Assembly (NCBI RefSeq): GCF_000093085.1
Contig: NC_014219.1
Location: forward strand, 1,488,001 to 1,552,000
Length of the DNA: 64,000 nucleotides
Reading direction: 5' to 3'
From: [Bacillus] selenitireducens MLS10
GTDB taxonomy: Bacteria; Bacillota; Bacilli; Bacillales; Salisediminibacteriaceae
Under the pieces are notes generated by a model. That model searched no databases, was not told where the DNA came from, and saw nothing but the letters and a program-made list of their open reading frames with translations. Positions 34,413 through 43,908 of this stretch are shown here, one piece after another. Every line of letters begins with the position of its first letter. Within the stretch, counting starts at the first letter, position 1. Both the position numbers and the translations under genes were made by a program.

Positions 34413-34447
34413 AAAAAAGCCCGGGTCAGCATTGCTGAGTCCCGGGC
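34413..34447 (-). terminator. terminator of nadK
   Basis: On the minus strand GCCCGGG with CCCGGGC plus an inner CAGC/GCTG pairing, then TTTTTT. Confidence 0.85.
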
Positions 34448-34457
34448 CACTCCTGTA

Positions 34458-35255
34458 TTAAAGGAATGAACGACGTACTTTATGAAGAAAGAGATTGTCT
34501 TTCATTCTGAGTGTTTTGATCTTTTTATTCGATACTTTGACTTTGATTTCATGGGAATGCCGGATACTCAGGGCTTCATTGTCCGCGCCGATAATCGGAT
34601 GGTCGTTGCCGTCCTGGACAATCTTCAGGACCAGTTCACGGTCATGATTGAGGATCAGCGGTGCACCGAGGGTCCGGTACTGGTTATTGTTGATCGAAGC
34701 AATCTCTGTCAGCTGCATCCCATTCAGTTTCGGATCGACGATGGCTCCGTTCAAAGAACGGTTATAGGCAGTGGAGCCTGTCGGCGTTGATACGACCATG
34801 CCGTCGCCACGGAAGGTTTCAAAATACAGACCGTCAATGTATACATCGATGGCGAATGTTTTGATGATCTGTGAGCGGATGGAGAGTTCGTTTAAACATT
34901 GGAACGACTGCATGCCGTCGACATCGACTTCGAGAGTCGGGTATTTAAGAATTTCAGTCTGATCAGATTGAAGGGCCATTTCAATCTTTTCAGGATCATT
35001 TGTGTTAAAATCTGTATAGAACCCTAAACGCCCGTCATTCACGCCTACATAAAGAGCGTCTTCCCGGAAACCGGATTTACGGATCGCCTGCAGGAACGTG
35101 CCATCGCCCCCGAATGATGCGATAATGTTTGCATCATCTGGATGGTCTACCAGACGATAGTCATATTTCCGGCCGATTTTTCTGATTTCCTGAATCTTTT
35201 CTTCCAGTTCATCGTTCTTCTTATAGAACAGGAAGACATTTTTTCGGTCACTCAT
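34458..35255 (-). CDS. nadK: NAD kinase
   Basis: About 265 residues; phosphorylates NAD to NADP. The signature ASFGGDGTFLQA holds the catalytic GGDG; later CLNELSIRS (NE) and DGMVVSTPTGSTAYN are the other family motifs. The start is the ATG giving MSDRKNVFLFYKKND, with AAAGGGCGATGA upstream; a 25-residue in-frame extension is not coding. It resembles the second NAD kinase (YtdI) of B. subtilis, which lies in the same neighbourhood. Confidence 0.92.
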   Translation of the reverse strand: MSDRKNVFLFYKKNDELEEKIQEIRKIGRKYDYRLVDHPDDANIIASFGGDGTFLQAIRKSGFREDALYVGVNDGRLGFYTDFNTNDPEKIEMALQSDQTEILKYPTLEVDVDGMQSFQCLNELSIRSQIIKTFAIDVYIDGLYFETFRGDGMVVSTPTGSTAYNRSLNGAIVDPKLNGMQLTEIASINNNQYRTLGAPLILNHDRELVLKIVQDGNDHPIIGADNEALSIRHSHEIKVKVSNKKIKTLRMKDNLFLHKVRRSFL

Positions 35256-35396
35256 TGAGTCATCGCCCTTTCTTTGTGTGTGCTTTGATGCGCGAATCTG
35301 CGTGATGGGGATGCAGAAATCGCTTACCATAGTTCATATTCTATCAAAAAAGCGGGTCTTCTGCTGTAAAATTTATTGTTGTGAGGTGGAGATTTT

Positions 35397-36383
35397 ATGA
35401 ACGTAAAACGTTGGGTGGCTCTTGGCGTTGCATTTTTGCTATTTGTCACATCGGGAATTGTCACATTGGGTATGCAAAATTTTGGACAGGATTTTGAACA
35501 AATGCTCTCTCCTGACCGGGAGTTCAGCGAGCGTGTGATTGAGCAGGGAACGGTTCCTGGCAGGATCGCGGTTATTCAGGTTGAAGGCATGATTCAGGAC
35601 GGTGGTGCCGGCGGTCTGTTCAGTGTGGGCTATGATCACAGACAGACGCTTCGTCAGCTTGAGTATGCAGCTGAGAGTACCGATATTTACGGGGTGATTC
35701 TGCAGGTGAACACACCGGGAGGCGGCGTTGTCGAATCAGATGAACTGCATAACAGGATCGTCGCGATCCAGGAAGAGTTTGATAAGCCCGTTTATGCGGT
35801 GATGGGCGGTCAGGCAGCGAGCGGCGGCTATTACATTTCAGCACCTGCTGACAAGATTTATGCGAATGCGCAAACGTTCACCGGTTCAATCGGTGTTATC
35901 ATCCAGTCATTGAACGTAGCGGGTCTTGCTGAAGAGTGGGGCGTGTCGCTCGAGACATTTACGAGTGGCGAGTTCAAGGATATTCTTTCACCTACGAAAG
36001 AAGTCACGGATGACGAGAGAGAACTGTTAAACGAGATTGTCATGGACTCGTATGAACAATTCGTCGATGTCGTGGATAACGGCCGTGAAAATCTCAGCCG
36101 TGATGAAGTGTATGAACTGGCTGACGGACGTATTTTTACAGGGAATCAGGCAGTGGAGAACGGTCTGGTTGATGAAATCGGAAACCGTGACGCGGCTATC
36201 GAAGATATGATCGAAGAACTTGGCCGCGGGGATCTATCTGTCGTCGAGTTTGGCGGAGCTGCCGGATTTGCATCTCTCGCAGGACTTGGAAGTCAGGTGT
36301 TGCCGGGATCTGAAGCGAGACTGATTGAAAATGTATTAAATGCCAATGCAGGTGCAAGAGTCATGTATCTGTATACGAATTGA
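35397..36383 (+). CDS. sppA: signal peptide peptidase SppA
   Basis: A 328-residue membrane-anchored serine protease that degrades leftover signal peptides. An N-terminal helix (about 6-26) is followed by an S49 protease domain. The catalytic pair is Ser142 (QAASGGYY) and Lys194 (GEFKDILSP). The half-length form is usual for Gram-positives. GAGGTG precedes the ATG. The next gene, encoding an RDD protein, follows within 12 bases, as yteI-yteJ in B. subtilis. Confidence 0.93.
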   Translation: MNVKRWVALGVAFLLFVTSGIVTLGMQNFGQDFEQMLSPDREFSERVIEQGTVPGRIAVIQVEGMIQDGGAGGLFSVGYDHRQTLRQLEYAAESTDIYGVILQVNTPGGGVVESDELHNRIVAIQEEFDKPVYAVMGGQAASGGYYISAPADKIYANAQTFTGSIGVIIQSLNVAGLAEEWGVSLETFTSGEFKDILSPTKEVTDDERELLNEIVMDSYEQFVDVVDNGRENLSRDEVYELADGRIFTGNQAVENGLVDEIGNRDAAIEDMIEELGRGDLSVVEFGGAAGFASLAGLGSQVLPGSEARLIENVLNANAGARVMYLYTN

Positions 36384-36394
36384 GGTGAACGTGT

Positions 36395-36958
36395 ATGACG
36401 GAAATCAATCATTCAAACCCATTCGAGGAAGAAGAGGATGAACGGCCGGAACCCGCGAGATATGAAAATATGGATGATTATGAGACGATGACCTTTTATT
36501 ACGCAGGTTTCTGGATGCGGTTTTGGGCTTATCTAGTCGATCTGATTGCTGCTGGCAGTCTGAGTGGACTCATACTCGGGATCATCTACATGCTCGTTAA
36601 CCTTGATGAGCTGACGATAGGCATCTATTCAGCTGCGGGTGCGCTCTCTGCACTGATCACATTCACGTATTTTGTCATCATGACAAAGATTTGGGGACAG
36701 ACGCTAGGGAAGATGGCGCTTGGCGTCAGGGTGATACCGTTTGAGCGCAAAGAATTGAACTGGATGGATGTTATATTCAGGGAAGTAATCGGTCGTTTCA
36801 TTCACCGTTCCCTTGTCGTAACGAATGTCTTGTATGTCATCGTGGCTTTTGCCCCGACGAAACGCGGACTGCACGACCGTATTGGTAATTCGATCGTGAT
36901 TCTCGAACCGAGAAAAGGCTTCACTGTACCGGTCAAAAAGAAAGAAGAAGCATCTTAA
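36395..36958 (+). CDS. RDD-family membrane protein (YteJ-like)
   Basis: A 187-residue protein with an acidic N-terminus, RDD domain starting at FWMRFWAYLVDLIAAGSL (the Arg-Asp pattern) and three to four helices ending at RGLHDRIGNSIVI. B. subtilis YteJ has the same place after sppA. RDD proteins have been linked to ion transport and salt tolerance in some bacteria; no function is proven for this one. Confidence 0.8.
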   Translation: MTEINHSNPFEEEEDERPEPARYENMDDYETMTFYYAGFWMRFWAYLVDLIAAGSLSGLILGIIYMLVNLDELTIGIYSAAGALSALITFTYFVIMTKIWGQTLGKMALGVRVIPFERKELNWMDVIFREVIGRFIHRSLVVTNVLYVIVAFAPTKRGLHDRIGNSIVILEPRKGFTVPVKKKEEAS

Positions 36959-37037
36959 TGGAAGAAGCTGCGGCCAGTGTGTTATGCTGATTATGCAGTG
37001 AATCAAAGCTGAAAATCCGAAAAAAGGAGTTGACGGC

Positions 37038-37535
37038 ATGACAATTACATTCAAAGAAAATCCCGTAACATTAAAAGGAACAGAGGTTAAAACAGGAGAC
37101 AAGGCACCTGATTTTACGGTGCTGGCTAATGACCTGTCAGAAGTGAAACTCTCAGATTTCGACGGAAAAACAAGGCTCATCAGTGTAGTGCCATCGATTG
37201 ACACAGGCGTTTGTGACGAACAGACAAGACGGTTTAATGAAGAGGCCTCTAAGTTGGATAATGTGGAGATCATCACGATTTCGGTGGATCTTCCATTTGC
37301 GCAAAAGCGCTGGTGCGCAGCAGCGGGCGTGGATAATATCCAGGTCACGTCGGATCACCGCAATCTGGACTTCGGTCAGAAATACGGGGTGGTCATCGAG
37401 GAGCTTCGCCTTCTCGCGAGATCCATTTTCGTTGTTGACAAGAATGGCAAACTTCAGTATAAAGAAATCGTACCGGAAGTCACTCATCATCCGGACTACG
37501 ATAAAGCCATTGAAGCTGCCAAGCAGCTGGCATAA
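37038..37535 (+). CDS. tpx: thiol peroxidase Tpx
   Basis: A 165-residue atypical 2-Cys peroxiredoxin reducing lipid and hydrogen peroxides with thioredoxin. The peroxidatic cysteine lies in [13 protein letters not shown] (Cys59) and the resolving cysteine in KRWCAAAG (Cys93). AAAAAGGAG is a clear ribosome site. In B. subtilis ytfI and ytfJ lie between yteJ and tpx; here they do not. Confidence 0.95.
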   Translation: MTITFKENPVTLKGTEVKTGDKAPDFTVLANDLSEVKLSDFDGKTRLISVVPSIDTGVCDEQTRRFNEEASKLDNVEIITISVDLPFAQKRWCAAAGVDNIQVTSDHRNLDFGQKYGVVIEELRLLARSIFVVDKNGKLQYKEIVPEVTHHPDYDKAIEAAKQLA

Positions 37536-37550
37536 TCAGAATAAGAAACG

Positions 37551-37577
37551 GAAGAGCATCGCAGAGCGGTGCTCTTC
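37551..37577 (+). terminator. weak hairpin between tpx and ytxK
   Basis: GAAGAGCA pairs with TGCTCTTC; the downstream T content is low. Partial read-through into ytxK is likely. Confidence 0.4.
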
Positions 37578-37604
37578 TTGACTGTATGGAAAGGCGGATT
37601 GCAG

Positions 37605-38603
37605 ATGGAATCAACGACAAAAACGGAAATGCTCTATGACGTGCTCGATCGGTCGGCTTCTTTGTTGCAGGATGAACTGGGTGTCCTTTATCTGGATGCT
37701 CTCTCCCTGGCCGGAGATATGGTAATGAATCAGGATCAGGCGATTGGCGGTATGTCGAAAGAGGCATCAGAAAAGCTGAAGGAGCAGACGGATCAGGTCA
37801 AGCCGCCTTTCTCTTTTGACCCTGAAGAAGGGAGAAGGGCTATGCAGCTGGCGGTTTTAAAGGGAATGAAAGAAGCGACACAGCCGCATCATGCGATGAC
37901 ACCCGATGCGGTGACGGTGTATGCCGGATTTATTCTGAATAAATTGCTTGAACATGACGACAATAAAGAGATCAGCGTCATGGACCCTGCAGCTGGAGCG
38001 GGAAACCTTTTGACAGGTGTGATCAATCAGCAGACAAAACCTGTGAAAGCCACTGCTTTTGAAGCGGACGAGACACTGGCGAACCTGGCATTTATCAACA
38101 GCCGGATCCAGGGGCGTGACATAAAAGTGCGTCACGAAGATACGATCAAAGCCGAAGACATCGGACAGTCCGGCTACGTGATCTCGGATCTGCCCGTCGG
38201 TTATTACCCCAATGACAGTGCTGCGGAAGGATTTCAGCTGAAGGGAGAAGGGAATCCTTCGCTGATTCATCATCTCCTCATAGAACAGAGTATCCGTCAT
38301 ACAGAAGAGGGTGGTTATCTGTTCTTCCTGGTGCCGGATCATCTCTTTTTGTCAGAGCATGCGAAGGAACTGCAGGCCTATGTAAACGAGCATGCCGTTA
38401 TCTACGCAATCATGCAGCTGCCGGAAACCATGTTCAAGGCAAAAGACCACAGAAAGGCCCTCCTGCTGCTCAGACGAAAGAAACAGGGGATCAAGGTGCC
38501 TGCACAGGCGCTTATGGCTGAGTTGCCATCTTTCAGCCGTAAAGAGGCACTCGCGGATATGACGCGACAGATTTCGGAATGGTTCGATCAGAATTTGTCA
38601 TAA
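37605..38603 (+). CDS. class I SAM-dependent methyltransferase (YtxK-like)
   Basis: About 332 residues with an N-terminal helical part and a methyltransferase domain like N6-adenine DNA methylases: VMDPAAGAGNLL is the SAM-binding motif and SDLPVGYYPND takes the place of the catalytic NPPY (here DLPVGYY). It resembles B. subtilis YtxK, which also precedes ackA. No restriction partner is present and the altered motif makes DNA methylation doubtful. The start is ATG at 37605; the longer upstream frame overlaps the hairpin. Confidence 0.8.
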   Translation: MESTTKTEMLYDVLDRSASLLQDELGVLYLDALSLAGDMVMNQDQAIGGMSKEASEKLKEQTDQVKPPFSFDPEEGRRAMQLAVLKGMKEATQPHHAMTPDAVTVYAGFILNKLLEHDDNKEISVMDPAAGAGNLLTGVINQQTKPVKATAFEADETLANLAFINSRIQGRDIKVRHEDTIKAEDIGQSGYVISDLPVGYYPNDSAAEGFQLKGEGNPSLIHHLLIEQSIRHTEEGGYLFFLVPDHLFLSEHAKELQAYVNEHAVIYAIMQLPETMFKAKDHRKALLLLRRKKQGIKVPAQALMAELPSFSRKEALADMTRQISEWFDQNLS

Positions 38604-38646
38604 AATGTTCACATTTGCGCACGGGCTTCTGTGTGTATGAGGACGA

Positions 38647-38664
38647 AACTGTATTCATACAGTT
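38647..38664. promoter_or_regulatory. palindrome in the ackA upstream region
   Basis: AACTGTAT-TC-ATACAGTT, eight-base arms and two-base centre. It may be an operator or a weak hairpin after ytxK. The rest of the 38604-38871 spacer shows no convincing sigma-A promoter or cre site. Confidence 0.35.
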
Positions 38665-38871
38665 CAAAGCAGTTTAGACAGGAAATACTTTGTTGTCAAT
38701 GATTACACAATTGCTTTGTGTTATAGTCCGGCAAGGCGATAACAGTGAAACAGAGGTTGCAATCTCCTTTCGCAAGTGGTTTAATGAATAGTGGAAAAGC
38801 TAAGATCAGGATGACAGCAATCAGCAGCACGTTCTGAACACTGATTACAAACAAAAAGGAGAGAATGGTAC

Positions 38872-40065
38872 ATGTCTAAAATTATGGCGGTTAATGCCGG
38901 CAGTTCATCACTCAAATTTCAACTGTTGGAAATGCCCGAAGAAAAAGTCGTGACAAAGGGAATTGTTGAACGGATTGGGATGGATGACGCGGTGTTTGCC
39001 ATCGAAGTTGATGGTGAGAAGAAGAAAGAGGTTGCCCCGATTGAAGATCATGAAAAAGCCGTTAAGATCCTCTTGGACAAGCTGACGAAGTTTGCGATTA
39101 TTGATTCACTCGATGAGATCGAAGGGATCGGACACCGCGTCGTGCACGGCGGTGAGAAATTCAATGACTCAATCCTGATTACGGATGAGGTTATTGCAGG
39201 CATCGATGAGGTATCGGATCTTGCCCCGCTTCATAACCCGGCGAACCTTGTCGGAATCAATGCATTCCGCGAAATTTTACCGAACATTCCTGCCGTAGCA
39301 GTGTTTGATACGGCGTTTCACCAGACAATGCCGGAAGATTCTTACCTGTACAGTCTTCCATATGAGTATTACGAGAAATACGGGATCCGCAAGTACGGTT
39401 TCCACGGTACCTCTCACAAGTATGTCTCTGAACGCGCAGCCGAAATGCTTGGACGGCCTGTTGAAAACCTTCGCCTGATTTCCTGCCACCTTGGAAATGG
39501 TGCGAGTATTGCCGCAATTGAAGGCGGGAAGTCCGTTGATACATCCATGGGCTTTACACCGCTCGCAGGGATCACGATGGGCACCCGTTCCGGAAACATT
39601 GACCCGTCACTGATTCCATATATCATGAACAAAGCGGATATGTCCGCAGAAGAAGTCATGGATGTTCTGAATAAGAAATCAGGTATGCTCGCACTTTCCG
39701 GTTTCTCCAGTGACCTTCGTGATATTGAACTGAAAGCGGAAGAAGGAGATAAGCGCGCAGAGCTTGCTTTGAATGTCTTCACTTCCCGCATTCACAAATA
39801 CATCGGTTCCTATGCAACGCGTATGAGCGGGCTTGATGCAGTTATCTTCACTGCAGGAATCGGTGAGAACAGTGATGTGATTCGCGCCCGTGTCCTTCAC
39901 GGTCTTGAGTTCATGGGGATCTATTGGGATCCAATGCTGAACAAAACAAGAGGAAAAGAAGCGTTTATCAATTACCCTCATTCACCGGTAAAAGTCATGG
40001 TGATTCCGACCAACGAGGAAGTTGTGATTGCCAGAGATACAGTCAGACTAGGGGCGAAATCCTGA
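38872..40065 (+). CDS. ackA: acetate kinase
   Basis: A 397-residue ASKHA-fold enzyme converting acetyl phosphate and ADP to acetate and ATP, and the reverse. It begins [18 protein letters not shown] (the first signature), with [23 protein letters not shown] and FTAGIGENS further on. AAAAAGGAGAG precedes the ATG. Overflow acetate metabolism; the order ytxK-ackA is as in B. subtilis. Confidence 0.97.
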   Translation: MSKIMAVNAGSSSLKFQLLEMPEEKVVTKGIVERIGMDDAVFAIEVDGEKKKEVAPIEDHEKAVKILLDKLTKFAIIDSLDEIEGIGHRVVHGGEKFNDSILITDEVIAGIDEVSDLAPLHNPANLVGINAFREILPNIPAVAVFDTAFHQTMPEDSYLYSLPYEYYEKYGIRKYGFHGTSHKYVSERAAEMLGRPVENLRLISCHLGNGASIAAIEGGKSVDTSMGFTPLAGITMGTRSGNIDPSLIPYIMNKADMSAEEVMDVLNKKSGMLALSGFSSDLRDIELKAEEGDKRAELALNVFTSRIHKYIGSYATRMSGLDAVIFTAGIGENSDVIRARVLHGLEFMGIYWDPMLNKTRGKEAFINYPHSPVKVMVIPTNEEVVIARDTVRLGAKS

Positions 40066-40090
40066 ATCTGATCATACAGTTCAGATAACG

Positions 40091-40122
40091 AAAACCGGAT
40101 CCCATAAGGGATCCGGTTTTTT
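40091..40122. terminator. bidirectional terminator after ackA
   Basis: AAAACCGGATCCC pairs with GGGATCCGGTTTT around CATAA; T-run on both strands. Confidence 0.88.
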
Positions 40123-40438
40123 AGTGATGTCTTTTTACTTCGACACCTTCACTGGCTCTGTACCAAAGCCAAAGATCGTTGATTGTCGAAGCAAGCTCTG
40201 AAATGCTGTCATTCAGTTCGCAGCTCCGATCAAAACGCGACTCTTCGTAAAGCATGTCCTGCAGCTTATTGATTTCCTTTTCGAGTTCGGCAATACGATC
40301 CGGAATTTTACCGCGTTCCTGTTCCCAATGCAGCATGACGGACTGCTGCTCGCGGGAGGGGAGTTCCTCCCAGGGTAACGCAAACTCCGGTACAGAAATG
40401 CCAAGGCGCTGATCAAACTGAAATGTGATATTCTCCAT
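40121..40438 (-). CDS. hypothetical coiled-coil protein
   Basis: A 105-residue soluble protein: N-terminal 30 residues with FALPWEELPSREQQSVMLHWEQER, then a long helix with heptads (about 44-90). No domain I can name. It ends in the ackA terminator and shares its strand with the following uspA gene, 20 bases away, so the two are probably co-transcribed. Composition is normal for the genome. Confidence 0.6.
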   Translation of the reverse strand: MENITFQFDQRLGISVPEFALPWEELPSREQQSVMLHWEQERGKIPDRIAELEKEINKLQDMLYEESRFDRSCELNDSISELASTINDLWLWYRASEGVEVKRHH

Positions 40439-40458
40439 AAAAACGCAAAAACCTTTCG

Positions 40459-40908
40459 TTAAGAATTTGGTTCTGAACGGACGATCAATACGTCACAGTT
40501 CGAGTGACGGGTAATGTGTTCAGACACACTGCCGATGAGAAAACGTTCGACAGCGTTCAAACCAGTGGCACCTGTTACAATCAAATCAATTTCGTATTTC
40601 TTGGCGACGTCTTTCGCAATCTTCACTTTCGGCGAACCGTAATCAAGAACGAGGGAAACTTTCTTGATGCCTCTTTCAACGGCCGTTTCTTTATACTCTT
40701 CAAGCATGTCCCGCGCATACTGCTCAGCCTCTGCAAAAATGGTGCGATCATAGTGTTCGACAGATGCAAACGTGCGGGTGTCGATGATGTGACTGATAAA
40801 AAGGTTGGCGTCGTGATCGCCTGCAAGTTGTACAGCTTTGTTAAATGCCCGTTTTGCTTCTTTTGATCCATCCACAGCAACCAGAACATTATTGTACTTG
40901 AGTGGCAT
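40459..40908 (-). CDS. universal stress protein, UspA family
   Basis: A 149-residue protein with the Usp alpha/beta fold: NVLVAVDGSKEAKRAFNKA at the start and the ATP-binding signature GATGLNAVERFLIGSVSEHI (G-x2-G-x9-G-S/T) near residue 118. It would bind ATP and protect cells in stress or stationary phase. Its promoter region carries an inverted repeat (40969-40990). Confidence 0.88.
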   Translation of the reverse strand: MPLKYNNVLVAVDGSKEAKRAFNKAVQLAGDHDANLFISHIIDTRTFASVEHYDRTIFAEAEQYARDMLEEYKETAVERGIKKVSLVLDYGSPKVKIAKDVAKKYEIDLIVTGATGLNAVERFLIGSVSEHITRHSNCDVLIVRSEPNS

Positions 40909-40968
40909 GTGAAAGACCTCCTTTTTTCATTTTGGAATCATCGTTCTGTCTCTATTATAACAAATATT

Positions 40969-40990
40969 CGGAACAATGACGACTGTTCCG
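40969..40990 (-). promoter_or_regulatory. inverted repeat upstream of uspA
   Basis: CGGAACA-N8-TGTTCCG, seven-base perfect arms, overlapping the -35 area of a promoter whose -10 TATAAT reads on the minus strand at 40959-40954. Position and symmetry suit a repressor operator. Confidence 0.5.
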
Positions 40991-41086
40991 TGAAAGGATA
41001 AACAAAAGGATGTTATCTTTTTACATAGCCGGGGAATGGTCAGTATAATGAACATGGGACACAGTGATTAGGACAGAGAGGTGTAG

Positions 41087-41851
41087 ATGATGAGACATGC
41101 AATCGTGACAGCCGGAACGAAAGGACTCGGCAAAAAAATGACCGAATCATTGCTTGCAGAAGGCTATTCCGTAACCGTTTCCTACAGAAGCGATGAAGAA
41201 GCTGCGGAACAACTGAGACAGGAAGCAGGAAACTTGAAAGACCGGATCGACCTGATCCGGGGTGATGTGACAAACAGGGACGATCTGGATGCTCTTGTGG
41301 ACCAGGCGATGGATTCGTTTGGACGTGTGGATGTATTGGTGTTGAATGCCGGTCCCTATGTGTTTGAACGAAAGAAGCTGGCGGATTACAGTGACGAAGA
41401 ATGGTATCAGATGGTCGATGGTAATTTGAATTCTGCCTTTCATCTGTTTCGCAAAGTTATTCCAATTATGCGTAAACAGCAGTATGGAAGGATTATCACA
41501 TACGGTTTCCAGGCGTCTGATCACGCTCCTGGCTGGATCTACCGGTCCGCTTTTGCAGCATCAAAAACGGGACTCACGTCATTGACGAAGACGGTGGCCA
41601 TCGAAGAAGCGGAGCATGGGATTACCGTGAACATGGTATGCCCGGGAAAGATCCTCGGAGACATGAAGGAAGCGGATATCGAAACGTCCAAAGGCATCGG
41701 CGATTCAGAAACGCCTGTTGGACGATCGGGAACGGGTGAAGATATCGCCCGTACGGTCCTGTTTCTTGCCGGGGAAAAGTCAGATATGATCACAGGTGCA
41801 GTCCTTGAAGTCACCGGTGGGATGGATGTGCTCCACCGATACAGGGGATAG
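41087..41851 (+). CDS. SDR-family protein with altered catalytic residues
   Basis: A 254-residue Rossmann-fold protein of the short-chain dehydrogenase family. The cofactor loop is TAGTKGLG (residues 8-15), the NAG motif LNAGPYVF is present, and the C-terminus ITGAVLEVTGGMDVL is typical. But the YxxxK active site reads FAASK (Phe for Tyr), and the usual serine before it is replaced in TYGFQASD. Reductase activity is doubtful or uses other residues. AGAGGTG precedes the ATG pair. Confidence 0.75.
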   Translation: MMRHAIVTAGTKGLGKKMTESLLAEGYSVTVSYRSDEEAAEQLRQEAGNLKDRIDLIRGDVTNRDDLDALVDQAMDSFGRVDVLVLNAGPYVFERKKLADYSDEEWYQMVDGNLNSAFHLFRKVIPIMRKQQYGRIITYGFQASDHAPGWIYRSAFAASKTGLTSLTKTVAIEEAEHGITVNMVCPGKILGDMKEADIETSKGIGDSETPVGRSGTGEDIARTVLFLAGEKSDMITGAVLEVTGGMDVLHRYRG

Positions 41852-41872
41852 CCGCATGCGATAATCGAGAAA

Positions 41873-41906
41873 AACAGCGTCCCTTCGGGAAGGGGCGCTG
41901 TTTTGA
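41873..41906. terminator. bidirectional terminator between SDR gene and peptidase gene
   Basis: AACAGCG with CGCTGTT and CCCTT with AAGGG around CGGG, then TTTTGAT. Confidence 0.82.
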
Positions 41907-41915
41907 TACTTGTTA

Positions 41916-43010
41916 TCAGTCACGTGGCGCGACAATCTGAAGTTCTTTCGGGAACTGATTAAGCGGGCGGCAGCCTGATCCTGTAATGAGAATTTCATCT
42001 TCAATACGAACACCGGCCTGATTCGGGATGTAGATTCCCGGCTCAATGGTGAAGGTCGTGCCTTCTTTGAGCGGGTCTTTGTTCTGGTCATTGAGCGATG
42101 GGAATTCATGAACTTCGATTCCGATGCCGTGACCTATTCTGTGTGGAAAATACGATCCGTAACCGGCGTTCTCGATAACCTGTCTCGCGGCTTGATCCAG
42201 GGCGGCAATTTCTTGCCCGGGTTTACACAGCGCTACGGCCTTTTCGTGGGCTTCGAGTACGGTTTCGTAGATCGCGATCTGTTCATCTGTGGCGTGATCA
42301 AAAAAGAAGGTTCTCGTCATATCTGACGTATACCCTTTCCATTCCACCCCAAGGTCAAACAGGACAGCATCCCCTTTCTTCAGGGAGCGCTCGCCAGGCT
42401 TTCCGTGCGGATCTCCGCATTTCTCCCCGAATAATGTCATGGTGGAGAAGGACATTTCCTTCACCCCCGCTTTTTTCAGGGTGTATTCGATCTGTGCGAT
42501 CACTTCCATCTCCGTGACCCCTTCTTTCAAAGCCTTTATGCCGGCTTCAATGCCGCGGTCTGCAAGGAGAGCAGCCTCTTCCATAATGGCAAGCTCGTCA
42601 GGGGATTTTATCAGGCGCATGCCGGACAGGATCGGATCAGAGGACTGAAAGTCAGCATCCGGATACTGGGCATGCCATTTTTGGTAACGGGACCATGGTA
42701 TATTGTCCTCGAGGGCAATTACGCCCGCCTCTTTCGGCAACTGACTGAAGAGCATGGCCCAAGGATCTTCCGTGTCGCTGTAGCCGGTGATATGTGTGCG
42801 GTTGAACAGGGCCTGAATCTGATTGACCTCCATAGCCGGGCAGATCAGTTTGGCATCCCCTTGTTTTGGAATCACCATACCGAGGAGCCGCTCATGAGGG
42901 TCCGCATCAAATCCGGTCAGATAAAAGACGTGCGGACGCGACTGAACCATCAGTAAATCAATGCCTTTCTCTTGCATCTTTTCTTGCAGGATCTCTATGC
43001 GCTTATTCAT
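41916..43010 (-). CDS. M24-family Xaa-Pro peptidase
   Basis: About 364 residues: N-terminal creatinase-type domain and C-terminal pita-bread metallopeptidase. Metal ligands are in FDLGVEWKGYTSDMTR (two Asp), HRIGHGIGIEVHE (His), FTIEPGIY (Glu) and RIEDEILIT (Glu). It would split dipeptides or N-terminal residues next to proline in the cytoplasm. The start is the ATG giving MNKRIEILQ with GGAGGG upstream. Similar to B. subtilis YqhT/PapA-type enzymes. Confidence 0.88.
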   Translation of the reverse strand: MNKRIEILQEKMQEKGIDLLMVQSRPHVFYLTGFDADPHERLLGMVIPKQGDAKLICPAMEVNQIQALFNRTHITGYSDTEDPWAMLFSQLPKEAGVIALEDNIPWSRYQKWHAQYPDADFQSSDPILSGMRLIKSPDELAIMEEAALLADRGIEAGIKALKEGVTEMEVIAQIEYTLKKAGVKEMSFSTMTLFGEKCGDPHGKPGERSLKKGDAVLFDLGVEWKGYTSDMTRTFFFDHATDEQIAIYETVLEAHEKAVALCKPGQEIAALDQAARQVIENAGYGSYFPHRIGHGIGIEVHEFPSLNDQNKDPLKEGTTFTIEPGIYIPNQAGVRIEDEILITGSGCRPLNQFPKELQIVAPRD

Positions 43011-43156
43011 AAACATTCCCTCCAATAGATATCTGTTTCGTCTTGGAATTGGTCTTCTCTACAGTCTAACACAGGATCCGCTGAATACTTCCCTAAAAAT
43101 CAGGGTAGAGAATAATTGGAACAGAAATTCTACTAATGAAAGGTGGATGACAGGTT

Positions 43157-43843
43157 ATGAAATTGTCGTTTCATGGACATGCAGTCGTAAAAGTGGAGAC
43201 GAATGGCAAGACGATTCTGATTGACCCGTTTCTTTCCGGTAATGGTGCGACGGATCTGAATGCAGAGGATGTGCACGCGGACGTCATTCTTCTGACGCAC
43301 GGGCACAATGATCATGTCGGCGATACGGTGGCCATTGCCAAACGGACGGGTGCTAAAGTGATTGCCCCTTTTGAACTGGCAACCTATTTGGGCTGGCAAG
43401 GCCTCGACGTGCATCCGATGCATATTGGCGGCGCACATGAATTCGATTTTGGCACGGTCAAATTCACGCAGGCCTTTCACGGTTCCGCATGGACAGATGA
43501 GGAAGCCGGGACGATTGTCTATACAGGGATGCCGGCGGGCATTTTGTTGAAAGCGGAAGGCAAAACGATTCACCACGCCGGTGATACGGGGCTGTTCTCC
43601 GATATGAAGCTGCTTGGAGAGTTCGAAAACATTGACGTCGCATTCTTGCCAATCGGGGATAATTTCACGATGGGACCGGAAGATGCCCGGATTGCGGCCA
43701 GGTGGATCGGGGCAGACAAGGTCGTACCGGTTCACTATGACACGTTTCCTTTGATCGAACAGGACGGGGAAGCCTTCTGCAAGAGTCTCGATCACGATCA
43801 GGAGGGTATCCCGATGAAGGCCGGTGACGAAATCACCCTCTGA
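43157..43843 (+). CDS. UPF0173 metal-dependent hydrolase (YtkL-like)
   Basis: A 228-residue metallo-beta-lactamase-fold protein: [36 protein letters not shown] (the HxHxDH metal motif), HHAGDTGLF and VPVHYDTFP. It belongs to the UPF0173 family, whose substrate is unknown. GGTGGATGACAGG lies before the ATG. Neighbours match B. subtilis ytkL-ytoI order. Confidence 0.88.
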   Translation: MKLSFHGHAVVKVETNGKTILIDPFLSGNGATDLNAEDVHADVILLTHGHNDHVGDTVAIAKRTGAKVIAPFELATYLGWQGLDVHPMHIGGAHEFDFGTVKFTQAFHGSAWTDEEAGTIVYTGMPAGILLKAEGKTIHHAGDTGLFSDMKLLGEFENIDVAFLPIGDNFTMGPEDARIAARWIGADKVVPVHYDTFPLIEQDGEAFCKSLDHDQEGIPMKAGDEITL

Positions 43844-43870
43844 CCGGACGGATCATCAAGGCGCAAAAAT

Positions 43871-43908
43871 AAGCCGGGGAAAGGGTCAACCCTTCCGCCG
43901 GCTTTTCT
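43871..43908. terminator. bidirectional terminator after ytkL
   Basis: AAGCCGG with CCGGCTT and AAGGGT with ACCCTT around CA, followed by TTCTT. Confidence 0.85.
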
